This document shows positions 1-4,766 of a DNA stretch of 5,844 nt, piece by piece (positions within the stretch are counted from its first letter, which is position 1; each line of letters starts with the position of its first letter). The translations under genes and the position numbers were made by a program. A model generated the notes under the pieces. The model ran no database searches and was not told the DNA's origin. It was given only the letters and a program-made list of their open reading frames with translations. The stretch lies in the NCBI GenBank assembly GCA_030615865.1, contig JAUWYK010000092.1:1-5844 (forward strand). Reading direction: 5' to 3'. This DNA is from Dehalococcoidia bacterium. Lineage in GTDB: Bacteria > Chloroflexota > Dehalococcoidia > Dehalococcoidales > JAUWYK01.

Positions 1-68
1 CCCCTATAAAGCGCACACTCGTCGCATAACCTATGGGTAAATGGGCAGAGCATATCTGTCTTTGCCAT
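1..68 (-). CDS. Cys-rich small protein, N-terminal part (cut by window edge)
   Basis: This is the 5' end of a gene that runs off the left edge. ATG at 68-66 is preceded by a very strong Shine-Dalgarno AGGAGGAGG (complement of 75-83) with 6-nt spacing. The first 22 residues are visible and include the cluster CPFTHRLCDEC followed by ALYR, i.e. Cys at 8, 15 and 18. This resembles the start of short uncharacterised Cys-rich proteins, but I cannot name a family. The pattern C-X6-C-X2-C is compatible with metal or Fe-S binding, which is inference. It lies 25 nt downstream of the sulfur-carrier stop codon on the same strand and is probably the next cistron of that operon. The reading frame and ribosome site are clear. 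The function is unknown. Confidence 0.7.
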   Translation of the reverse strand, partial: MAKTDMLCPFTHRLCDECALYR

Positions 69-93
69 TCTAATCCTCCTCCTAGTGAAAGGT

Positions 94-363
94 TTAGCCC
101 CCAGGCAACATAATCAAGTAAATTTCCACTTTATCACCATCCTTCAACTTAGTATCTAAGCCATCAGTAAGAACCTGGAACGACTGTCCATTAACAAGCA
201 CTTCATAATCGGGATATAGTTCCCCACTTTCACTATCAAAAAACTCAGCCTTCGTCAGCTTATAGTTATTCGATAACTCATCCAGTAGAGCGCCTAATGT
301 AGTGCTTTGAGTCTCCAAGTCTGTCTCGTTCAGGTTAAAGCTAGATTTTACGGTAATCTTCAC
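94..363 (-). CDS. MoaD/ThiS-family ubiquitin-like sulfur carrier protein
   Basis: An 89-residue protein with the size and layout of MoaD/ThiS beta-grasp carriers. It has an N-terminal beta strand (MKITVKSSF), a central helix (TTLGALLDELSNNY), a 'VLVNGQ' strand, the late 'LKDGDKVEIYLIM' strand typical of the family, and a C-terminal LPGG tail. In this family the terminal Gly is adenylated by a MoeB/ThiF E1 and converted to a thiocarboxylate that donates sulfur. Here the E1 and a cysteine desulfurase lie directly upstream. The start is GTG (363-361), overlapping the desulfurase TGA in a GTGA junction, with AAGGTG about 8 nt upstream, so translation is probably coupled. Which product it serves (molybdopterin, thiamine, tRNA thiolation, cysteine or another) cannot be told from sequence. 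No moaE or thiG is in view, so I give no gene symbol. Confidence 0.88.
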   Translation of the reverse strand: MKITVKSSFNLNETDLETQSTTLGALLDELSNNYKLTKAEFFDSESGELYPDYEVLVNGQSFQVLTDGLDTKLKDGDKVEIYLIMLPGG

Positions 364-1562
364 TGGCTAATCACCTTCCCTACCTCTAGTTTTTCCCATG
401 AGCTACCGACCTTAGGAGCGGTCGTTCTTGCAATCCTGTCCAAGGCCTGAAGCGTCACATCGATCTCCTCCACAGTATTGAAGTATCCCGGACTTAAGCG
501 AATAGTACCTAGTGGATAGGTACCCAAGGTCTTATGAGCTGCCGGGGCACAATGAAGCCCTATCCTCACTTTAATATCAAATGCTTGATCAAGAATGGCT
601 CCTACCTCCCCTGGCTCATATCCCTCAATGTTAAAGGAGATGATAGGTGCTTGCTTAGACCTATCTTTGGCTGTATAAAGAATCACCCCAGGAACGTCCG
701 ATAAACCTTCAAGCAGCCTATCTACTAAAAATTGATGATTGGTTTGAATCTTCTCTCTGCCCTCGCTAAAGATAAATTTCAGCCCGGCACCAAGCCCACT
801 GATGCCGACGCTATTCACCGTCCCACTTTCGTATCTGTAAGGCAGGTTAAGCGGCTGCTCCTCCAGTTCTGAATATGAGCCGGTACCACCCTCACGCAAT
901 GAATCAAGGTCAACTCGGCTACCCACATAAAGCACCCCGGTACCCGGAGGTCCTAGCAGTCCTTTATGCCCGGAAAAGGCGAGCAAGTCGATGTTACCCG
1001 CCTGGACATCAATAGGATACTTGCCAGCAGTTTGAGCTGCATCGACCATGAAAATTAGATTATGCCGCCTAGCAGTTGCTCCATATTCTTCAATAGGTTG
1101 AATGACCCCAGTCACGTTAGAGGCATGGGTAGTCACCACCAGTTTGGTGTCCCTGGTTATCGCTTCCTCAATGTCTTGGGCAGATACTACTCCGGCCTCT
1201 GGCGAAGGCGGCAATCTGGTGACTTTGACACCTTTCTGCTCAAGTTTCCTGAGAGGACGAACCAAAGAATTGTGTCCGATACAGCTAGTAATTACGTGGT
1301 CGCCCGGTCTAAGCAGCCCCTTCAGCCCCAGGTTTAAGGCATCTGTGCAGTTAAAAGTAAATATAACCCGCTCCATTTCCGGGGCGTTAATAAGGCGTGC
1401 TACAAGCATTCTGGTTTGTTCGACCGTCTCTCTAGCGGCTACAGCCATACTATGGCTACCACGACCGGGATTGCCCCCTTTCTCTCTCAGGAACTCATCC
1501 ATGGTCTGGTAAACACTTTCCGGCTTGGGCCAGGATGTGGCTGCATTGTCCAGGTAGATCAT
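360..1562 (-). CDS. class-V aminotransferase family cysteine desulfurase (SufS/NifS-like)
   Basis: A 400-residue PLP enzyme expected to take sulfur from L-cysteine as an enzyme persulfide, releasing alanine, in the cytoplasm. It begins with the typical MIYLDNAATSWPKPESV. His97 lies in the PLP-stacking position (IGHNSLVRPL), and VDAAQTAG (Asp174, Gln177) contacts the cofactor. SGHK at 197-200 supplies the Schiff-base Lys200, and RIGLHCAP supplies the persulfide Cys338. Length and motifs fit the compact class-V desulfurase group often found beside Rrf2 and ThiF genes, rather than IscS itself. The ATG at 1562 has AGGAGG about 4-5 nt upstream, overlapping the preceding E1 stop codon (9-nt gap). 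The C-terminal 20 residues after 'LDRIART' are a poorly conserved tail. No IscU or SufU scaffold is adjacent, so the sulfur acceptor is most likely the neighbouring carrier or E1, which is inference. All catalytic residues look intact. Confidence 0.93.
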   Translation of the reverse strand: MIYLDNAATSWPKPESVYQTMDEFLREKGGNPGRGSHSMAVAARETVEQTRMLVARLINAPEMERVIFTFNCTDALNLGLKGLLRPGDHVITSCIGHNSLVRPLRKLEQKGVKVTRLPPSPEAGVVSAQDIEEAITRDTKLVVTTHASNVTGVIQPIEEYGATARRHNLIFMVDAAQTAGKYPIDVQAGNIDLLAFSGHKGLLGPPGTGVLYVGSRVDLDSLREGGTGSYSELEEQPLNLPYRYESGTVNSVGISGLGAGLKFIFSEGREKIQTNHQFLVDRLLEGLSDVPGVILYTAKDRSKQAPIISFNIEGYEPGEVGAILDQAFDIKVRIGLHCAPAAHKTLGTYPLGTIRLSPGYFNTVEEIDVTLQALDRIARTTAPKVGSSWEKLEVGKVISQ

Positions 1563-1571
1563 AAAACCTCC

Positions 1572-2582
1572 TCACACACCAATGTATTTTGCATAAAGCC
1601 CTCTTGCCAGTGATTCATCATTGGTATTTTTTACGATAGCTCGCCCATCGGGGAAGATGACCATCTCATGACTATCGACTCCAAAACGAAGCATAAACTC
1701 GTTGTAACTCACTTCTCCTATGGGCCTAAGATGTGTCGCTAACCTCTCGAAGGAGATCTCCTTTACTTCGGGATTTATGACCTGAACCGCGTTTTGCCCG
1801 CAAAGGGAGCTAGTTCTCGTCCCAAATCTTGCCTCTAAGAACTCGTATTCACCTTGACAGGTTAGACAGTCCGCACGGCGGCCAATCTCAAAGCGGCTGA
1901 ATTTTCCCCTCCAAACATCAATAACTATAAGTTGCCGATTGATTTCCTCTGCCCCAACCAATATCTTTATTGCCTCAGCAGATTGCAGAGAGCCGATGAT
2001 GAACGGGGCTGGGCTGATTACCCCCGCCGTTTCACAGGTAAGCATCCTCGCTCCACTGGGCACTTGGGGGTGGACACATCGCAAGCAAGGCGTTTGCCCC
2101 GGAATTATGTTCATTGTCATTCCAGAGGAGGAAACGGCTCCACCATAAATCCAAGGAATCTTATGCTTTAAGGAAACATCATTGATAAGGCCGCGGGTCT
2201 CAAAATTATCCAACCCGTCCAGGATTATATCGGCACCATGGACAAACCTCTCAATATTTGTATAGTTCACATCGGCAACTATCCCTTCAATTTCAATTGA
2301 GGAGTTTACCTTCTTCAGATGCCGCTCCGCAGCTATTGCCTTTGGGAGCTGGTTCCTTATATCTTCTTCATCAAACAGGACTTGCCGCTGCAGGTTGTGG
2401 TACTCTATGAAATCCCTATCTATAATCCTGACCTTGCCTACTCCGGCACGCACCAGAGAAGTGGCAATAATTGTTCCTAGAGCTCCGCAGCCAATAATTA
2501 CTGCACAGCTATTGCCTAATTTCCTTTGTCCCTCTTCGCCTATACCACGGAAAAGGACTTGCCTTGAATACCTGCTAACCAT
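1572..2582 (-). CDS. ThiF/MoeB/HesA-family E1-like adenylyltransferase with C-terminal extension
   Basis: An E1-type enzyme that should adenylate the C-terminal Gly of the MoaD/ThiS-like carrier. Numbering from the chosen start (336 residues): RYSRQVLF at the N-terminus, the nucleotide loop GCGALG at 31-36, DRDFIEYHNLQRQ at 55-67 with the family's Asp, Asn and Arg, Lys81, and DGLDNFETR around Asp122. Zinc pairs are CLRC (166/169) and CLTC (239/242). Cys183 in TCETAGV matches the position of ThiF's sulfur-relay Cys. Residues from about 246 onward form an extra domain of about 90 residues absent from MoeB. An upstream in-frame ATG at 2639 would add 19 residues and overlap the regulator stop as ATGA. 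I prefer 2582 because homologues start near RYSRQ and AAAGGAGG (complement of 2596-2603) lies 13 nt upstream. The 2639 start has no clear ribosome site. Family call is firm and the start is about 60% sure. Confidence 0.92.
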   Translation of the reverse strand: MVSRYSRQVLFRGIGEEGQRKLGNSCAVIIGCGALGTIIATSLVRAGVGKVRIIDRDFIEYHNLQRQVLFDEEDIRNQLPKAIAAERHLKKVNSSIEIEGIVADVNYTNIERFVHGADIILDGLDNFETRGLINDVSLKHKIPWIYGGAVSSSGMTMNIIPGQTPCLRCVHPQVPSGARMLTCETAGVISPAPFIIGSLQSAEAIKILVGAEEINRQLIVIDVWRGKFSRFEIGRRADCLTCQGEYEFLEARFGTRTSSLCGQNAVQVINPEVKEISFERLATHLRPIGEVSYNEFMLRFGVDSHEMVIFPDGRAIVKNTNDESLARGLYAKYIGV

Positions 2583-2635
2583 AACTGAGGTTTTTCCTCC
2601 TTTGTATGTCACATCACAGTTGTGAACCTGAAGAC

Positions 2636-3079
2636 TCATATGTTATATATTACTGCTTCCGGCTGCTCTTTCCCTTTTTGCCGCTCAACTAAGTCCTGTA
2701 AGGTAGTAGACTCCAAAACCCCATCAATTGCCTTTTTCAGCTCACCCCAGATATCCCGGGTGACACATAAGGCAGAGCGGCTACATATCTCTGGATTGTT
2801 AACGCATTCCACCGGAGCAACTGAGCCCTCGAGAAGTTGAATCACTTCGCTCAGCCTTATCTCCTCAGGAGACCGAGCTAACGAGACTCCGCCTCTGGCA
2901 CCTCGAGTGCTCCGTACTATGCCCCCAGCGATGAGGGGAGTAATCAAATGTTCCAGATACGATAGTGAAATCTCCTGCCTCCGGGCAATATCCTTTAGTA
3001 GAGTCGGTTCCTCATCGCGGTGGAGGGCTAGATCTAGTAGCGCCCTGGTTGCATATCGTCCTCTAGTAGAAAGCTTCAT
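2636..3079 (-). CDS. Rrf2-family (IscR-like) transcriptional regulator A, operon head
   Basis: A 147-residue Rrf2 regulator. It has an N-terminal winged helix-turn-helix (about 1-65, including ISLSYLEHL as recognition helix and the RGARGGVSL wing), a dimerisation helix, and a cluster-binding loop with Cys92, Cys99 and Cys105 (C-X6-C-X5-C). Without gaps its recognition helix falls at the same numbering as E. coli IscR, including Ser38, Ser40 and Glu43. IscR's fourth ligand, His107, aligns with position 108, which here is Arg (CVTR), so [2Fe-2S] ligation may be altered. The ATG follows a G-rich site (AGGGGGG, complement of 3084-3090) by only 4 nt. The promoter and a 23-bp operator sit directly upstream, suggesting autoregulation. 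It is first in the sulfur-carrier operon and presumably represses it. I do not name it iscR because the downstream genes are not an isc set. Confidence 0.92.
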   Translation of the reverse strand: MKLSTRGRYATRALLDLALHRDEEPTLLKDIARRQEISLSYLEHLITPLIAGGIVRSTRGARGGVSLARSPEEIRLSEVIQLLEGSVAPVECVNNPEICSRSALCVTRDIWGELKKAIDGVLESTTLQDLVERQKGKEQPEAVIYNI

Positions 3080-3092
3080 TTATCCCCCCTAT

Positions 3093-3115
3093 TTGTTGAC
3101 TAATATGACCAACAT
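3093..3115. promoter_or_regulatory. Rrf2-type operator of rrf2-A (degenerate half-site)
   Basis: A 23-bp element whose left 10 bp (TTGTTGACTA) is identical to the operator in front of rrf2-B. The right arm (TGACCAACAT) is degenerate, pairing with the left arm at only 6 of 10 positions. Seventeen of 23 positions agree with the other site. It sits 5 bp downstream of the leftward -10 box, covering the expected transcription start, which is the place for a repressor site. The left half fits the half-site of the E. coli IscR type 1 motif as I recall it. Which of the two regulators binds is unknown. Confidence 0.65.
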
Positions 3116-3120
3116 AGTAT

Positions 3121-3149
3121 ACTATATCACAGAACAACAGAATTGTCAA
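3121..3149 (-). promoter_or_regulatory. sigma70-type promoter of the rrf2-A/sulfur-carrier operon
   Basis: On the minus strand a perfect -35 TTGACA (complement of 3144-3149) is followed after exactly 17 bp by the -10 TATAGT (complement of 3121-3126). The operator begins 5 bp downstream. The core elements are strong, so expression should be high unless repressed. Confidence 0.75.
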
Positions 3150-3180
3150 TAGTCCAATAGTTACACAAACTCAGTAAAGG

Positions 3181-3205
3181 GGTAACACAAGCTTGCTTTG
3201 TTACC
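3181..3205. repeat. inverted repeat / stem-loop, possible relic terminator
   Basis: GGTAACA (3181-3187) pairs with TGTTACC (3199-3205), and inside it AAG pairs with CTT around a CTTG loop, with one bulged C at 3188. This gives about ten base pairs. On the plus strand it is followed by the weakly T-rich TTTATTGT. On the minus strand it follows the recombinase remnant with little T-tract. It may be a decayed terminator or part of the former mobile element's end. It is not a clear rho-independent terminator on either strand. Confidence 0.4.
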
Positions 3206-3261
3206 TTTATTGTACAAAATGATGTTTCATGCTACTTGCCTATAGGATCCTGCAGCATAGC

Positions 3262-3417
3262 TCAAGATAGAGGGGCTTTATAAAACCTCAAGCTATCTTG
3301 GAAGCTCACTAACCTCGTATACCTCTGCACCATTTCCAGGCTTTCCCACCTGCCTAAATCTCTAATAGTCATTGTATCCACCCCGGCCTTACGCAGTAGG
3401 CAAGCGTGGGATGGAGT
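3262..3417 (-). pseudogene. tyrosine recombinase (phage-type integrase) C-terminal remnant
   Basis: Reading the minus strand, a 51-codon frame with no start codon suited to it runs to a TGA at 3264-3262. It contains HACLLRKAGVDTMTIRDLG, then RWESLEMVQRYTR, and ends FQDSLRFYKAPLS. This matches the end of tyrosine recombinases: the segment after the HxxR box, the LG(H/R) motif, and the nucleophile Tyr in QRYTR. The normal H-x-L-R-H box is missing or collapsed to 'TPSHAC', and a TGA stop closes the frame just upstream (3420-3418). A different minus-strand frame ending in ELHPTL stays open from about 3480, so a deletion plus frameshift around 3415 is likely. No other recombinase parts or intact ends are in view. 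It marks a past integration or transposition event between the two regulator genes. Confidence 0.68.
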
Positions 3418-3485
3418 TCAACTATCTCTACCATTCTTTCCGAGACATTCCACAGGTAAGAAAGAAGTAGTACCTTGTGTTTGTG

Positions 3486-3514
3486 TTGACAGCCTACGCT
3501 TTTTATGATATTAT
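3486..3514 (+). promoter_or_regulatory. sigma70-type promoter of rrf2-B
   Basis: A perfect -35 TTGACA (3486-3491), a 17-bp spacer and -10 TATTAT (3509-3514). An overlapping TATAAT at 3512-3517 would give a 20-bp spacer. Transcription should start around 3521-3524, inside the palindromic operator that begins 4 bp after the -10 box. The layout mirrors the rrf2-A promoter almost exactly. Confidence 0.78.
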
Positions 3515-3518
3515 AATT

Positions 3519-3541
3519 TTGTTGACTATTTTAGTCAACAA
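3519..3541. promoter_or_regulatory. perfect palindromic Rrf2/IscR-type operator of rrf2-B
   Basis: The arms TTGTTGACTA (3519-3528) and TAGTCAACAA (3532-3541) are perfect inverted repeats around TTT. The inner 17 bp fit the E. coli IscR type 1 core (YYGACTRWWWYAGTCRR, from memory) at every position. It overlaps the predicted transcription start and abuts the rrf2-B ribosome site (AAGGG, 3540-3544), so occupancy should block transcription. It is probably the autoregulatory site of rrf2-B, possibly shared with rrf2-A. Confidence 0.8.
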
Positions 3542-3552
3542 GGGTTGAATTA

Positions 3553-3981
3553 GTGAAGCTTTCGACCAGGACACGGTATGGAACCAAGGCACTTTTGGAG
3601 TTAGCCCTTCACTGGGGCGAGGAGCCAGTCCTACTAAAAGCGATTGCCCAAAGGCAACAGATTCCACTGCCGTATCTAGAACATTTAATCGGTCCTCTTG
3701 TACAGGCAGGGATAGTCAAGAGCACCCGGGGAAGGCGGGGTGGGGTCTCGCTACTTAAGCCTCCCGAGGAGGTTATACTCAGTGAGGTAATCCAACTCCT
3801 TGAGGGCTCGATTATTGTAGTAGAGTGTGTCGATAATCCTGAGTCTTGCTCTCGCTCTGACCTTTGTGTCACCCATGACATTTGGGACGAAGTCAAAGAA
3901 GCAATAAGCAAGGTTTTAGAATGTGTAACCCTGCAGGACTTGGTCGAGCGCCAAAAGCAGAAGGACAACCTGATGTGCTGA
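3553..3981 (+). CDS. Rrf2-family (IscR-like) transcriptional regulator B
   Basis: A 142-residue Rrf2 regulator, about 72% identical to regulator A by hand alignment without gaps through residue 137. It starts at GTG (3553) with AAGGG 8 nt upstream. Domains match its paralogue: winged HTH (1-65), dimerisation helix, and cluster loop with Cys92, Cys99 and Cys105. Unlike A it also has His108 (CVTH), giving the complete Cys3-His ligand set known for E. coli IscR, so it is the better candidate for a [2Fe-2S] sensor. Its recognition helix reads IPLPYLEHL, so Ser38 and Ser40 of IscR and of regulator A are Pro, while Glu43 is kept. This may change DNA contacts. Two further Cys lie at 124 and at the C-terminal residue 142. 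It is transcribed away from regulator A, and the next gene follows after 118 bp. Confidence 0.92.
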   Translation: MKLSTRTRYGTKALLELALHWGEEPVLLKAIAQRQQIPLPYLEHLIGPLVQAGIVKSTRGRRGGVSLLKPPEEVILSEVIQLLEGSIIVVECVDNPESCSRSDLCVTHDIWDEVKEAISKVLECVTLQDLVERQKQKDNLMC

Positions 3982-3986
3982 AGCTC

Positions 3987-4009
3987 TCACTGTGATAGAA
4001 TTGTAGTGA
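3987..4009. repeat. imperfect inverted repeat after rrf2-B
   Basis: TCACT (3987-3991) and AGTGA (4005-4009) are exact inverted arms. In RNA the stem could extend to ten pairs with three G-U wobbles around an AGA loop. It starts 6 bp after the rrf2-B stop codon but is not followed by a T-tract, so it is a poor terminator candidate. It could be an operator-like site or an mRNA 3' stabiliser. The rest of the 118-bp gap shows no convincing promoter. Confidence 0.25.
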
Positions 4010-4099
4010 TGGGCAAAGGGTCGGCTCAACTAGACTATATTGTGTCGGTGTGTGCGTCCCTACCCGAACAATAGAGAATGATGCAGGAGGTAAGAGAAA

Positions 4100-4600
4100 A
4101 TGACAATCATCGATACCCTCAAAAGCTCTGAGCTCTTCAGCGGCTTGGAGACAGGCCATCTAGAAAAGGTATCCGTTCTATGCCGTGGGGGGAGCTACCG
4201 GGAAGGGATGATGATGTTCAAGGAGGGGGATAAAGCCACGGAGTTCTACGTTCTGACAGAGGGCAGGATAGCACTGGAGATGGAGGTACGCCCTGTGCCT
4301 AACCGCCCGGCTATACCTACTGCGGTGGACGTGATCAGCAAAGGTGAGAGCTTCGGCTGGTCAGCGCTTGTTGAGCCCTATGTATATACATTGTCTGCCC
4401 GGTGCATGACTAACTGCACAGTGCTGGCCATCAAGGGTGACATGCTTCGCAAGGTTATGGCTGATGACGCTGGCCTGGGCTTTGAATTAATGAAACGCCT
4501 AGCCCAGCTTATCTCTCTCCGTCTTACGCATACCCGGCTCCGCCTCACCAGCGGGCTCGGCCTTGTCCTACTGGGCAAGGAGCTGGAGGCATCCGAGTAA
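4100..4600 (+). CDS. cyclic-nucleotide-binding-fold (Crp-like) sensor domain protein without HTH
   Basis: A 166-residue protein consisting of one CNMP-binding beta-roll. It opens with IDTLKSSELFSGLETGHLEKV, then has the strand-turn pattern FKEGDKATEFYVLTEGRIALEM, the phosphate-binding-cassette region KGESFGWSAL (81-90), and long C-terminal helices (about 113-150). Crp/Fnr proteins carry a helix-turn-helix after residue 140 or so. Here the chain ends instead, so it cannot act as a classical Crp regulator. In the cassette, the Glu that follows 'FG' in canonical cAMP binders is Trp87, and the Arg of the R-[ST]-A motif is not evident (YVYTLSARC), so canonical cAMP binding is doubtful. The ATG has AGGAGG (4085-4090) 9 nt upstream. 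A role as a stand-alone ligand sensor or partner protein is possible. The real ligand and partner are unknown. Confidence 0.85.
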   Translation: MTIIDTLKSSELFSGLETGHLEKVSVLCRGGSYREGMMMFKEGDKATEFYVLTEGRIALEMEVRPVPNRPAIPTAVDVISKGESFGWSALVEPYVYTLSARCMTNCTVLAIKGDMLRKVMADDAGLGFELMKRLAQLISLRLTHTRLRLTSGLGLVLLGKELEASE

Positions 4601-4683
4601 TCAGTTTTCCGAATCTGGAGCGGAACTTCTCAGCTTTAGAAGAGGACATTACTCAGACAAGCCCCTACCGGGAGGAGGCCAAT

Positions 4684-4749
4684 ATGCACGTGGGAGAACA
4701 AGCTCTAGATGCATTAAAATCCTTAGGAGGGGGAAACAATAAAACGTAA
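4684..4749 (+). CDS. possible 21-residue small ORF with strong ribosome site
   Basis: ATG at 4684 is preceded by GGAGGAGG (4671-4678) with 5-nt spacing, an excellent ribosome site, and the frame runs 21 codons to TAA (4747-4749). The peptide begins MHVGEQALDALKSLGGG and matches nothing I recognise. The same frame stays open upstream to about 4486 without a usable start codon, so it could also be the remains of a longer or frameshifted gene. A second purine-rich tract (AGGAGGGGG, 4725-4733) lies inside it, ahead of the rhodanese gene, so the small ORF might act as a translational leader. Expression is unproven. Confidence 0.3.
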   Translation: MHVGEQALDALKSLGGGNNKT

Positions 4750-4766
4750 ATCGATGGGAGACGGAT

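Larger units (their letters stand above)
3080..3552. other. 473-bp divergent control region between two Rrf2 genes
   Basis: No intact gene is present. From left to right it holds the ribosome site, operator and promoter of the leftward rrf2-A, a strong hairpin at 3181-3205, featureless AT-rich sequence at 3206-3261, a decayed tyrosine-recombinase C-terminus on the minus strand (3262-3417, perhaps to about 3480), and the promoter and operator of the rightward rrf2-B. Each element is listed separately. Confidence 0.8.

Noticed and set aside
1062..1613. Several plus-strand open frames opposite the cysteine desulfurase
   Set aside because: They overlap a fully motif-supported gene on the other strand and show no recognisable domain, so they are antisense shadows.
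1932..2171. Plus-strand open frames opposite the E1 gene
   Set aside because: No domain, no good ribosome site, and the minus-strand E1 with its Cys pairs explains the sequence.
3263..3300. Inverted repeat CAAGATAG / CTATCTTG as a terminator
   Set aside because: The loop is 22 nt, there is no T-tract, and it lies inside the recombinase coding remnant, where the amino-acid sequence explains the bases.
3609..3968. Minus-strand frame of 119 codons inside rrf2-B
   Set aside because: It is the complement of a well-conserved Rrf2 gene and the composition is Ser/Arg-rich as expected for a shadow frame.
3987..4009. Possible Crp/Fnr-type binding site upstream of the Crp-fold gene
   Set aside because: The arms TCACT/AGTGA have the wrong half-site order and spacing for TGTGA-N6-TCACA or TTGAT-N4-ATCAA.
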